This document shows, one piece after another, positions 1 through 8,093 of a DNA stretch of 64,000 nucleotides. The translations under genes and the position numbers were made by a program. How positions within the stretch are numbered: the first letter of the stretch is position 1; every line of letters begins with the position of its first letter. The notes below the pieces were generated by a model that did no database searches, had not been told where the DNA came from, and saw only the letters and a list, made by a program, of their open reading frames with translations. This stretch comes from Candidatus Limnocylindrales bacterium (GTDB taxonomy: Bacteria > Desulfobacterota > Binatia > UBA1149 > CAITLU01): the NCBI GenBank assembly GCA_035626395.1, contig DASPNR010000042.1, forward strand, positions 598,484 through 662,483. Direction: 5' to 3'.

Positions 1-1
1 C

Positions 2-454
2 GAGCAGATGGTCGACGCGGTCTGGGACCGCCAGCTCTTCGGCCGCTCAGGGAAGGAAAGCGAGACCGACAAGGAGATCAGCCTTCTGCTGAAGATGCCG
101 CCGGTGGTGCTGAAGTGGTTCGTGCGCATCGGGCGTCGCCTCAACGAGTGGAACCTCTTTCCGGCTTCCATGATCGCAACCGACCCGCTCTTCTCGAGCA
201 TCTTCGTGGCCAACCTCGGCAGCGTCGGCATCGACGCCTGCTACCATCACAACTACGACTACGGCACCATCCCCGTCTTCGTCACGATGGGCCGCATCAA
301 GATGACGCCCGTCGTCGATGAACACGGCAACGTCGTTGCTGCCGAAACTTTCGAGCTCAAGTACACCTACGACGAGCGCACCGAGGATGGCTTCTACGTG
401 GCGCGCGGCCTCGAGTTCGTGAAGAGCTGTCTCGAGAACCCCGAGCGTCTCTGA
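2..454 (+). CDS. 2-oxoacid dehydrogenase acyltransferase-like protein (C-terminal part)
   Basis: This is the 3' end of a gene that begins before the window; the frame is open from base 2. The 148 or so visible residues resemble the C-terminal catalytic domain of the chloramphenicol acetyltransferase-like / E2 acyltransferase superfamily: a mid-domain ANLGSVGIDA strand, then GTIPVFVTMGRIK, and a terminal helix ending in LEFVKSCLENPERL, which matches the usual ending of E2 proteins. The usual HxxxDG catalytic motif is replaced by TYDERTEDGFYVARG, so acyl transfer is possible but not proven. The fold assignment is moderately sure, the substrate unknown. A GC-rich hairpin follows the stop codon. 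Confidence 0.6.
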   Translation, partial: EQMVDAVWDRQLFGRSGKESETDKEISLLLKMPPVVLKWFVRIGRRLNEWNLFPASMIATDPLFSSIFVANLGSVGIDACYHHNYDYGTIPVFVTMGRIKMTPVVDEHGNVVAAETFELKYTYDERTEDGFYVARGLEFVKSCLENPERL

Positions 455-455
455 G

Positions 456-483
456 GCCGGTGGCCGCGCGTAGCGCCACCGGC
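456..483 (+). terminator. hairpin after the E2-like gene
   Basis: An 8-bp perfect stem (GCCGGTGG with CCACCGGC, loop of 12) starts two bases after the stop codon of the preceding gene. No T-run follows, so it is a weak intrinsic-terminator candidate or an mRNA 3'-end stabiliser. Confidence 0.35.
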
Positions 484-486
484 TTC

Positions 487-540
487 GTTGCCCGTCCCGT
501 GCTCGCCCCGGCGGGCCTCCAGCGCGCCTGCGCTGCGTGC
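487..540. repeat. dispersed intergenic repeat, copy A
   Basis: This spacer segment aligns by eye with 6644-6697: both begin GTTGC, share the core GCGGGCCTCCAGC and continue with CGC-T-CG-T. Both copies are intergenic. They may belong to a chromosomal REP-like family, but only two copies are visible here. Confidence 0.35.
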
Positions 541-629
541 GCGCCGAGCGCCTTGTCTCGGGACCACTCTTCCCCGGCCGACGGACCAGATCCTGACACC
601 GACAGCAGGCGATGGCCGCCATGCGGCCA

Positions 630-1043
630 TCAATCGCGGGAGGACCATTCGCCGAGCACGCGCATCGTCTCCTCGAAATTGTAGATGTCCTCCTGATACG
701 ACCACTGGTTGTCGCCCGCATACTCGCAGATCGAGACGCCGGAGAACTCGTAGAAGCTTCCGTCGGGGCGCTGGCCAGGCAGGCGGTTCCACCACTTGTA
801 GACCAATCGATTACCGTCCACGCAGACCCATTCGATGGGGAAGGTCCAGCCCTTGCACCGTTCCATGATGGGCACGAGCCAGGCCAGGATGGCGTTGCGG
901 CCGCGAAACGTTCCCTCGTGGTGCTCGACGTAGACGGCATCGTTCGTGAAGCACTGGCCGAAGCCTTCCCAGTCGTCGGCGTCCTGAAAGCTCATGCGAC
1001 GGGCGTGGGCAGCCATGATCTCTTCGCGCGAGTAGTCGCTCAT
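630..1043 (-). CDS. SnoaL-like / NTF2-fold protein
   Basis: This encodes 137 residues. The start is the ATG at 1043, which has AAGGAGG about 13 bases upstream; an upstream extension to 1214 is open but reads as spacer. The pattern is typical of SnoaL-like proteins in the NTF2 fold: an N-terminal helix (HARRMSFQDADDWEGFGQCF), then TNDAVYVEHHEGTFRGRNAI around residues 29-48, and a C-terminal sheet ending in SYQEDIYNFEET. Family members include polyketide cyclases, ketosteroid isomerase-like enzymes and dehydratases acting on small hydrophobic substrates. The gene stands alone, converging on the E2-like gene and diverging from the secreted BNR protein. The reaction cannot be told. Confidence 0.75.
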   Translation of the reverse strand: MSDYSREEIMAAHARRMSFQDADDWEGFGQCFTNDAVYVEHHEGTFRGRNAILAWLVPIMERCKGWTFPIEWVCVDGNRLVYKWWNRLPGQRPDGSFYEFSGVSICEYAGDNQWSYQEDIYNFEETMRVLGEWSSRD

Positions 1044-1144
1044 CTTACGGCTCCGGCCTCCTTGAAACGTCTTCCGCAGGCACCTAAGGTGCGGACGGCG
1101 CGCAATTTCTGCGATGCCCTCTTTCGGTCTTCGGGGGTTAGAAC

Positions 1145-3046
1145 ATGAATCCACGCCTTTTTCTCGTGGCCGCGCTGCTCGGCCTTCTCCTGCCCGCCAG
1201 CCAGGCGCTCGCACTGATCTCCTTTGGCGCGCCAGGCGCGCTCAACAGCACCGCCGCCGCCGACTCCGACGACCAGGCCAATGAGGACGTCGATGCCCAG
1301 CCCGATGTTGCGAGCGACGGCATCGCGACGTGGGTTTCCGTTTGGAGCTCGGACAACTCGCTGGGCGGAACGATCGGCGCCGACTCCGACATCCTCTTCG
1401 CCCGGTCTGCCGATGACGGCGCCACCTGGAGCAGCGCCTCCGCCCTGTTCAGCGGCGCAGCCACCGACGGCGTTGCTTCCGATACCGAGCCGCGGGTGGC
1501 GGCGAGCACGTCGGGCGTTTGGGTGGCGGTGTTCGCATCCACGACCAATCTGGCCGGGGGCAGCGGCGACCTCGACGTCTTCTTCTCCCGATCCACCGAC
1601 AACGGCGGAACGTGGAGCAACCCGGCCCGGCTCAACTCCGACGGCGCTTCGGACGGAATTCTCGACCAGGACTTCCAGCCCTCCATCGCCACCGACGGGG
1701 CCGGGAAATGGGTCGCCGTGTGGAAGCTGCAGGCGCTCGGCGGCCCCACCTTCAATCAGACCTACTACAGCGTCTCGACCAACAACGGGTTTTCCTGGTC
1801 GTCGCAGCTTCCGCTCGGCTCCCAACAGACGGCCAACATCGGGCTGGGGCAGGGCACGGACGTGGTGTTCAACGGGAGCGACTTCGTTGCGGTGTGGGGA
1901 AGCACCGACGACGTCAGCGGCAACGGCATCGACGGCGACATCCTCTACGCGATCATCGATGGCGGCACCCTGACCGCCGGGGCCGAGGGCGTGCTCAACA
2001 GCAACGGCGGCACCGACAGCGGCGCCGACATCTATCCGTCGCTCGCCGTCGACGGCACCACCGTCGTCGCCACCTGGCAGTCCAACGAGAATCTCTCGGG
2101 GTCGGGGACCGACTCCGACATCCTCGTCTCGCGATCGACCACGGGGGGCAGCTCCTGGTCGGCCGTCACCTTGCTCGCCGACAACGCCATCTCCGATATC
2201 GGCGCGGACGAACGCCCGAGCGTAGCCACCGACGGCGAAGAGTTCATCGTCGTGTGGGGGTCGGACGATCCGCTGGGCAAGCTGACCAAGACCGATGGAG
2301 ACATCCTGACGGTGCGCTCGAGCGACGGCGGCGTGTCCTGGACGAGCGTTGCGCCGCTGGCCTCGACGGCCGGCAAGGACAAGGGAGCCGACAGCCTGCC
2401 GGCCATCGCCGCCGACGGGAACAGCGACACCTGGGCCGTGGTCTGGGAGTCCACCGACACGCTGTTCAACACGCTCGGCGTCGACGAGGACATCCTGTTC
2501 TCGCACGCGGAGCAGAACTGTCCCTCCGCTCCGGTTGCCGCCGCCACCTGCTTCGAGCCGACGCAGGCCGGCGCCTCCTCTCTCACCATCAAGGAGAACG
2601 GCGCCAAGGACTCGCTGGGCTGGAAGTGGAACAAGGGCCAGGATGTGGACAAGGCTGCGGACCTGGCCGACCCGCTGACGACCGCGGACTATGTCTTCTG
2701 CCTCTACGACGAGACGGGCGAGACGCCGACCCTGATCGCCGAGCTGGACGTTCCCGCCGGCGGCAACTGCTTCTCCAAGCCGTGCTGGAAGGAGACGACG
2801 ACCGGTTACTCCTACAAGCACAAGTACGGGTCGGCCAGCGGCATGAGCGTGTTCGCCGGCACCGGCGGGAAGGCCAAGGCCAGCGTCAAGGCAAAGACCG
2901 GATTCGCTGCGCCCAGCCTGCCGCTGGATCAGGACAGCCAGGTCAGCGCGCGGCTGCACAACCTCAGCAACAGCAAGTGCTTCGCTGCCGAGTTCTCAGG
3001 CAACGCGGCAAACGACGCCGGACTCTTCAAGGCAAAGTCCGACTAG
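1145..3046 (+). CDS. secreted BNR/sialidase-repeat propeller protein with Binatia-type C-terminal domain
   Basis: This is a 633-residue exported protein. Residues 1-23 form a Sec signal peptide ending ASQALA. Residues 30-455 carry about seven BNR/Asp-box-like blades: S(T/S)DNGGTWS, SADDGATWS, SSDGGVSWT and similar, each preceded by an acidic DSDIL or GDIL turn. No sialidase catalytic Arg/Tyr set is evident, so I read it as a non-catalytic surface propeller. After a Pro/Ala joint with two Cys, residues 460-633 form a separate beta-rich domain with the pattern IKENGAKDSLGWKWNKG ... YDETG ... PAGGNCFSKPCWKE ... GYSYKHK ... FKAKSD. I associate that domain with secreted proteins of Binatia and related Deltaproteobacteria; its function is unknown. 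A strong hairpin terminator follows. Confidence 0.75.
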   Translation: MNPRLFLVAALLGLLLPASQALALISFGAPGALNSTAAADSDDQANEDVDAQPDVASDGIATWVSVWSSDNSLGGTIGADSDILFARSADDGATWSSASALFSGAATDGVASDTEPRVAASTSGVWVAVFASTTNLAGGSGDLDVFFSRSTDNGGTWSNPARLNSDGASDGILDQDFQPSIATDGAGKWVAVWKLQALGGPTFNQTYYSVSTNNGFSWSSQLPLGSQQTANIGLGQGTDVVFNGSDFVAVWGSTDDVSGNGIDGDILYAIIDGGTLTAGAEGVLNSNGGTDSGADIYPSLAVDGTTVVATWQSNENLSGSGTDSDILVSRSTTGGSSWSAVTLLADNAISDIGADERPSVATDGEEFIVVWGSDDPLGKLTKTDGDILTVRSSDGGVSWTSVAPLASTAGKDKGADSLPAIAADGNSDTWAVVWESTDTLFNTLGVDEDILFSHAEQNCPSAPVAAATCFEPTQAGASSLTIKENGAKDSLGWKWNKGQDVDKAADLADPLTTADYVFCLYDETGETPTLIAELDVPAGGNCFSKPCWKETTTGYSYKHKYGSASGMSVFAGTGGKAKASVKAKTGFAAPSLPLDQDSQVSARLHNLSNSKCFAAEFSGNAANDAGLFKAKSD

Positions 3047-3073
3047 AGTAGCCGGCCACGCGCGACGGGACTC

Positions 3074-3110
3074 CGACGGCGCGAGAGTGTCTTCTCGCGC
3101 CGTCGCCTTT
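3074..3110 (+). terminator. intrinsic terminator after the BNR protein
   Basis: A perfect 13-bp stem (3074-3086 with 3093-3105) has a 6-base loop and is followed by CCTTTT. It lies 27 bases past the stop codon of the secreted protein and before the start of the next gene. Confidence 0.8.
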
Positions 3111-3136
3111 TCCGCCGTCTGCGATACGGAAGCGTC

Positions 3137-4546
3137 ATGGCGGGAATCGTCTCCTTCGGTACCTACGTTCCCTTCCACCGCATCGCCCGCAACACCATCG
3201 GCGCAGCTTTGGGCACCGCCGGCGGCAAGGGCGAGCGCTCGGTGGCCTCCTACGACGAAGACGCGGTGACGATGGCGGTGGAAGCCGCGCGCGATGCGTT
3301 CCACGGCCGCGACCGCAGCGCCATCCGTGCGCTCTACTTCGCGACCACCGATCCGCCCTACATCGAGAAGCTGAACGCAGCGACGATCCACGCAGCGCTG
3401 GACCTGCCGCGCGACGTCCGCTGCCTCGACGTTGCGTGTTCGCTTCGCGCGGGTCTCGGGTCGTTCATCGCGGCCGCCGAGGCGGCTGCCGCCGGCGGTC
3501 AGGCTCTTGCCGCCATGGGCGACATTCGCATCGGCGCTCCCGAGGGCGCAGCAGAATCGGGCGGCGGCGACGCCGCCGCAGCGTTCGTGATGGGGAACGA
3601 GGATGTCGTTGCGGAGATAGAGGCCACGTATTCGGAAACGCTCGAATTTCTCTCCAGCTGGCGCCTTCCCGGTGAGCGCTTTTCGAAAGGCTGGGAAGAG
3701 CGATTCGCGCTGACGCAGGGCTGGGGTCCGCTGCTCACCAGCGCCGCCAAGGGCCTGCTCGGCAAGGCAGGGGTCGAGGCTTCCGAGCTTGCTGCCGTGG
3801 TCGTGGATGCTCCCAATCCACGAGCAGTGGCGGCTTTCGTCGCGCAGGTCCGGCTGTCGCCGCAGCAGGTCGTCGATCCCCGCCTCGATACCATCGGCCA
3901 TGCGGGCGCCGCGCAGGTCGGAATCATGCTGGCCAGCGCGCTCGAGAACGCCAGTGCCGGCGATCGTATCGCCGTCTTCTCGGTATCCGACGGAGTCGAT
4001 GCCGTCCTGCTGCGCGTCACCGGCGCCATCGCCGGCCGCCGTCCCCGTCACACCGTCGATGGCTGGGTGGCCTCCAAGCGCGCGGACCTTCCGTACACGC
4101 GGCTGCTGAAGTGGCGAGGCATCCTGGAGACCGAGCCGCCGCGGCGGCCCGATCCCGAGCGGCCGGCCGCTCCGCCATCGCTGCGGTCGCAGCGCTGGAA
4201 GTACGCGCTGGCCGGCAGCCGCTGCCAGGAGTGCGGCACCTCCCACCTGCCGCCGCAGATCGTATGCGTGCACTGCGGCGCCTCGCGCAGGATGGAGGAG
4301 GTCGGTTTTGCGGAGGCGCGCGCGGTGGTGAAGACCTTCGCGGTGGATCGCCTCGCGTTCACGCCGCAGCCTCCGATGGTGGCTGCCGTCATCGACTTCG
4401 AAGGCGGTGGCCGCGTCCAGAGCGAGCTGACCGACGTGGAGCCGGAAAAGGTCAGAATCGGGGACCCGGTGGAAATGACGTTCCGTCGCCTGTTTACGGC
4501 GGATGGCGTTCACAATTACTTTTGGAAGGCGCGGCCCGCGCGCTGA
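3137..4546 (+). CDS. HMG-CoA synthase-like thiolase-fold protein fused to a DUF35 zinc-ribbon/OB-fold domain
   Basis: This encodes 469 residues. Residues 1-325 have the hydroxymethylglutaryl-CoA synthase / KAS III fold, with start MAGIVSFGTYVP and probable catalytic Cys101 in LDVACSLRAG, the position used for acyl-enzyme formation in the family. Residues 355-469 form a rubredoxin-like zinc ribbon (Cys363, 366, 377, 380) followed by an OB fold, that is, DUF35. A thiolase gene follows after 40 bases. In archaea, thiolase, HMG-CoA synthase and DUF35 form one complex in which DUF35 holds the CoA, and bacterial sterol side-chain thiolases also pair with DUF35. The fusion plus neighbour therefore suggests a channelled condensation or retro-condensation on CoA thioesters. 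The substrate is unknown; true HMG-CoA synthesis is only one option. Confidence 0.8.
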   Translation: MAGIVSFGTYVPFHRIARNTIGAALGTAGGKGERSVASYDEDAVTMAVEAARDAFHGRDRSAIRALYFATTDPPYIEKLNAATIHAALDLPRDVRCLDVACSLRAGLGSFIAAAEAAAAGGQALAAMGDIRIGAPEGAAESGGGDAAAAFVMGNEDVVAEIEATYSETLEFLSSWRLPGERFSKGWEERFALTQGWGPLLTSAAKGLLGKAGVEASELAAVVVDAPNPRAVAAFVAQVRLSPQQVVDPRLDTIGHAGAAQVGIMLASALENASAGDRIAVFSVSDGVDAVLLRVTGAIAGRRPRHTVDGWVASKRADLPYTRLLKWRGILETEPPRRPDPERPAAPPSLRSQRWKYALAGSRCQECGTSHLPPQIVCVHCGASRRMEEVGFAEARAVVKTFAVDRLAFTPQPPMVAAVIDFEGGGRVQSELTDVEPEKVRIGDPVEMTFRRLFTADGVHNYFWKARPAR

Positions 4547-4586
4547 GCGCGGCGACCGGGGCGCGCGACGGATTCAGGAGCGGATC

Positions 4587-5759
4587 ATGGCAAGCAACGG
4601 CATCAGGGATCGGGTCGCCATCGTCGGCATGGGCTGCACCGCCTTCGGCGAGCACTGGAACCGCAGCCTCGATGATCTTCTGGTGGAGGCGGCCGAAGCC
4701 GCCTATGCCAGCGCCGGCGTCGACCGCGATCGCGTCGACGCCTACTGGCTCGGGACCATGGGCAACCTTTCGGGGCTGACTCTGTCGGAGCCGCTCAAGA
4801 TCCAGTACAAGCCCGTCACCCACGTCGAGAACTACTGCGCCACCGGCTCCGAAGCGCTGCGCAACGCGTGCTACGCCGTGGCATCGGGTGCCTACGACTG
4901 CGTCATGGCCATCGGAGTCGAGAAGCTGAAGGACTCGGGCTTCTCCGGCCTCGTCGTGACGCCGCCGCCCAGCGACGGGACCGCGGCGGCGATGACGGCG
5001 CCCGCGCAATTCTCGCTACTTGCGCCGGCATACTTCAAGAAATACGGGCTTGATGACGAGACCGGCAAGGAGGTGCTGTCGCGCATCGCGTACAAGAACC
5101 ACGCGAACGGCGCCAAGAACCCCAAGGCCCAGTTCCGCAAGGAAGTGCCGCTCGAGCAGATCCGCTGCTCGCCGCGCGTGGCCGATCCGCTCGGGATCAT
5201 GGACTGCTCGGGCGTCAGCGACGGTTCGGCGGCGGCCATCGTCGTGCGCGCCGAAGACGCGCACAAGTACACGGACCGGCCGATCTTCATCAAGGCCCTG
5301 TCCTTCATCGCGGGCCCGGCGGCCGGGCCGTTGTCGCAGGACTACGACTTCACCAGCTTCCCCGAGGTGGTCGCTTCGGCCCACGACGCCTACAGGCAGG
5401 CGGGAGTCCGTAACCCGGCCGAAGAGATCTCGATGGCCGAGGTGCACGACTGCTTCACGCCCACCGAGCTCGTGCTCTATGAAGATCTCGGATTCGCCGA
5501 GCGCGGCGGCGCCTGGCGCTCGGTCCTCAACGGCGACTTCGATCTGGACGGTCGCCTGCCGGTGAACCCGGACGGGGGCCTGAAATCCTTCGGACATCCC
5601 ATCGGCGCCTCCGGGCTGCGCATGATGTACGAGATGTGGCTCCAACTGCGCGGAGAAGCCGGGCCGCGGCAGATCAAGGACCCGAAGCTCGGGCTGACGC
5701 ACAATCTGGGCGGCGCACCTGGCCGCTGCGTAAGCTTCGTCTCGGTCGTCGGTCGCTGA
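4587..5759 (+). CDS. SCP2-type thiolase (acetyl-CoA acetyltransferase family)
   Basis: This encodes 390 residues starting at the ATG at 4587, with AGGAG six bases upstream. The thiolase fold is clear: MGCTAFGEHW near the N-terminus, nucleophile Cys84 in ENYCATGSEA, AEVHDCFTPTEL, then SFGHPIGASG with the catalytic His, and a GGAPGRCVSF ending. This form belongs to the SCP-x/lipid-transfer thiolases rather than FadA-type enzymes. It is the probable partner of the upstream DUF35 fusion, 40 bases away on the same strand, which would supply the CoA-binding OB domain such thiolases often lack. The role is a Claisen or retro-Claisen step on branched or sterol-like acyl-CoAs (inference) or acetoacetyl-CoA formation. 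Confidence 0.85.
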   Translation: MASNGIRDRVAIVGMGCTAFGEHWNRSLDDLLVEAAEAAYASAGVDRDRVDAYWLGTMGNLSGLTLSEPLKIQYKPVTHVENYCATGSEALRNACYAVASGAYDCVMAIGVEKLKDSGFSGLVVTPPPSDGTAAAMTAPAQFSLLAPAYFKKYGLDDETGKEVLSRIAYKNHANGAKNPKAQFRKEVPLEQIRCSPRVADPLGIMDCSGVSDGSAAAIVVRAEDAHKYTDRPIFIKALSFIAGPAAGPLSQDYDFTSFPEVVASAHDAYRQAGVRNPAEEISMAEVHDCFTPTELVLYEDLGFAERGGAWRSVLNGDFDLDGRLPVNPDGGLKSFGHPIGASGLRMMYEMWLQLRGEAGPRQIKDPKLGLTHNLGGAPGRCVSFVSVVGR

Positions 5760-5922
5760 CGCCTCCCCATCGGCACGACGCCGACGGAGCAGGTCGAGGA
5801 TTCGACTGCCCTTCACGCGAAACTCGCGGCATCGCGCCAGCGGCAGCCTTGTTCTTTCTCCTCACGCGCGTCTGTAATGAGGCGGTGGGACAGTCGTCGC
5901 CGGCGCGTCGACTGACAGGAGA

Positions 5923-6609
5923 ATGCCTCAAGACGCGACGACCTTGTTTGCCGACCTCGTCAGCCGGGCCGACAGCGACATCCATTTGCCTGCGGCTGCG
6001 CTGGCCATCGCGCGCATCCAGTATCCGCACCTGGACATGGACGCCTACCTCGGCGAGGTCGCCGAGCTGGCCCGATCGGCCGCGCGGGCCGTGGCGACGG
6101 CGGACGAATCGGATCCGCTCATTCCGCTCCACGAACTGCTCTTCGAGGAGTACGGCTTCGACGGCGACCGCAAGAGCTACTACGACCCGCGCAACAGCTT
6201 CCTGAACGACGTGCTGGAACGGCGGCGCGGCATTCCGATCACGCTCTCGGTGCTGTACCTGGAAGCCGGTCGGGCGGCCGGTATCGAGCTGGAAGGGGTC
6301 GGCTTTCCCGGCCACTTCATCGTCTACCATTCCACCACCGGCCGTTACGTGGACGTCTACAACCAGGGCCGTTTCCTGGACCGCGTGGCGTTCATGGATC
6401 TCCTGCGCCGCCAGGGGATCGCGCCCGAGGCGTGGCGCGACGACTTCCTCGTGCCCGTGTCGCACACGCAGATGCTGTCGCGCATGCTCAACAACCTTCG
6501 CCGTCACTATACGCAGGAAGGAAACCAGCGCGCGCTGCTGACGGTCGCCGAGATGACGCACGTCCTGGAGGCGGCTAGGGAGCAGGGACGAGGATCGATG
6601 GTGCAGTAG
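5923..6609 (+). CDS. SirB1 family transglutaminase-like protein
   Basis: This encodes 228 residues, with ACAGGAGA as the ribosome site just before the ATG. Residues 60-170 carry the SirB1 signature: Y(Y/F)DPRNSFLNDVLERRRGIPITLS, LYLEAGRAAGI, then GVGFPGHFIVYH and VDVYNQGRFL. As is normal in SirB1 proteins, the transglutaminase Cys is absent, so the domain probably binds rather than cleaves or cross-links. The C-terminal part is helical (MLNNLRRHYTQEGNQRALLTV) and resembles the TPR-like end of the family. The cellular role of SirB1 proteins is poorly defined. The gene is isolated, with spacers of 163 and 358 bases. Confidence 0.85.
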   Translation: MPQDATTLFADLVSRADSDIHLPAAALAIARIQYPHLDMDAYLGEVAELARSAARAVATADESDPLIPLHELLFEEYGFDGDRKSYYDPRNSFLNDVLERRRGIPITLSVLYLEAGRAAGIELEGVGFPGHFIVYHSTTGRYVDVYNQGRFLDRVAFMDLLRRQGIAPEAWRDDFLVPVSHTQMLSRMLNNLRRHYTQEGNQRALLTVAEMTHVLEAAREQGRGSMVQ

Positions 6610-6967
6610 AGGCGGCCGACGCGCATCGCGGCCGATCTGCGTCGTTGCGCGCCTCGTCGCTCACTCCAGCGGGCCTCCAGCCCGCGTACGTTCGCTTCTC
6701 GGGGCGCGCCTGGCATGTCGGCCACTCTGCGCGCCGCCTTTGAGACATGCGCGGGAACAGTGCCGCAGGAATGTGCGGGGGGCTTGCCGCAGGGCTCTGC
6801 AGCGTCCGAGCCCACGACGCTGCGAAAAGCCCATGAAATCGCGTCGTCGTGCGCTCGGATCTCGACGTCAGGCGATCGTGTCGCTGGCACGATTTTCGGA
6901 TCGCGTGGCACACCAAGGTCTGGCTGCGACGCTGCAGATCAGCGTGTAGTCGAAGGAGGTTGTCGCA
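6610..6967. other. intergenic region with dispersed repeat copy B
   Basis: No convincing gene is seen in these 358 bases. Bases 6644-6697 are the second copy of the repeat found at 487-540 (shared GCGGGCCTCCAGC core). The last bases, AAGGAGG at 6954-6960, are the ribosome-binding site of the following small gene. Confidence 0.5.
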
Positions 6968-7168
6968 ATGCGAACGGATTTGGCGCGCTGGACCTTGGGT
7001 ACGACCCTGTTTGCCGCGTTCTGGTTCGGGTCGATGCTGGCGGTGGTGACCGTCGGCACGGCTCACGGGCAGGCGGCGGATCGTGACATCCATGTGGCAG
7101 GCGCGCATCGGGCGATGTTCACCGTTTCCGACCCGGTGCGCGCAACCTTCGATCCGTCGCCATCCTAG
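6968..7168 (+). CDS. small exported or membrane-anchored protein, unknown
   Basis: This encodes 66 residues. A near-perfect AAGGAGG lies 7 bases before the ATG, which is the main reason to believe the gene. Residues 1-35 read as a signal peptide or single anchor (MRTDLARWTLGTTLF, then AAFWFGSMLAVVTVGTAHGQA), with a possible cleavage after AHGQA. The remaining 30 residues (ADRDIHVAGAHRAM and on) contain no domain I know. It is not recognised by family. No partner is obvious, and the enoyl-CoA hydratase starts 163 bases later. Confidence 0.5.
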   Translation: MRTDLARWTLGTTLFAAFWFGSMLAVVTVGTAHGQAADRDIHVAGAHRAMFTVSDPVRATFDPSPS

Positions 7169-7331
7169 GTCAGGATCAGGTTCTGCATCGCACTCCGTGC
7201 AGGGCCTGATCCTGATCGCCGGTGTAGCTTCTTCGGGAATTGTGCTAGCGGGCGCGAGCCGAAACGCCGCGCCTTCACACCGCCGAACGCCCCGGGCTGC
7301 GGCGGCGTTGCCGGCGCACCAAGGAGCGCCC

Positions 7332-8093
7332 GTGGTCGACTTCGAAACTCGCGGCAACGTCGCCATCCTCACCATCAACCGCCCCGAGGCACGAAACGCC
7401 GTCAACGGCGAAGTCGCTCGTGGCATCGAATCGGGACTCGACCGTCTCGAATCCGACGAGAGCCTGTGGGTCGGCATTCTTGCTGGCAACGGGCCGGTCT
7501 TCTGCGCCGGCGCCGATCTCAAAGCCATCAATTCGGGGCAGGCTGCGGAGCTGGCGACGGCCAGAGGCGGCTTCGGCGGCCTGGTCGCGCGGCAGCGCAC
7601 CAAGCCGCTGATTGCCGCCGTCGACGGCCCGGCGCTGGCCGGCGGCACCGAGCTGTGTCTGGCGTGCGACATGATCGTTGCCAGCACACAGGCTCGCTTC
7701 GGCGTCCCCGAGGTGAAGCGGTCGCTGGCTGCGGCGGCCGGTGCGCTCTTCCGGCTTCCGCGCGTGCTGCCGCGCAACGTCGCCAATTTCCTCGTCGCCA
7801 CCGGCGAGCCCATCTCCTCCGAAGAATGTGCGCGCTACGGAATGGTCAATGTCCTGTGTGAGCCGGGACAGGCTCTGCAGAAGGCGATCGAGCTGGCCCA
7901 GCTCGTGGCGAAGAACGCGCCGCTGGCGGTGCGCGAGAGCATGGCCGTCATGCGCGAGTGCGCACTGGCGGACGACGAAACCGGCTTCCGCCGCTCGACT
8001 CAGGCGATGATGACGCTGGCGCAGACCGAGGATTTCTGGGAAGGCCCGCGTGCCTTCATCGAGAAGCGCGATCCGGTGTGGAAGGGGAAGTGA
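7332..8093 (+). CDS. enoyl-CoA hydratase/isomerase (crotonase family)
   Basis: This encodes 253 residues. I chose the GTG at 7332 because AAGGAG lies 5 bases upstream and the protein then begins VVDFETRGNVAILTINRP, the usual crotonase N-terminus; the frame is open further upstream without a ribosome site. The oxyanion-hole motif FCAGADLKAIN and GTELCLACDMIVAS are clear, followed by ARFGVPEVKRSL. Crotonases hydrate or isomerise trans-2-enoyl-CoAs in beta-oxidation-like pathways. The end overlaps the convergent nitroreductase by 38 bases. The physiological substrate is unknown. Confidence 0.9.
   Translation: MVDFETRGNVAILTINRPEARNAVNGEVARGIESGLDRLESDESLWVGILAGNGPVFCAGADLKAINSGQAAELATARGGFGGLVARQRTKPLIAAVDGPALAGGTELCLACDMIVASTQARFGVPEVKRSLAAAAGALFRLPRVLPRNVANFLVATGEPISSEECARYGMVNVLCEPGQALQKAIELAQLVAKNAPLAVRESMAVMRECALADDETGFRRSTQAMMTLAQTEDFWEGPRAFIEKRDPVWKGK

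Noticed and set aside
7083-7331. Upstream extension of the enoyl-CoA hydratase to an ATG at 7083
   Set aside because: The extension has no family similarity or ribosome site and overlaps the end of the small exported gene; the GTG at 7332 has AAGGAG at good spacing.
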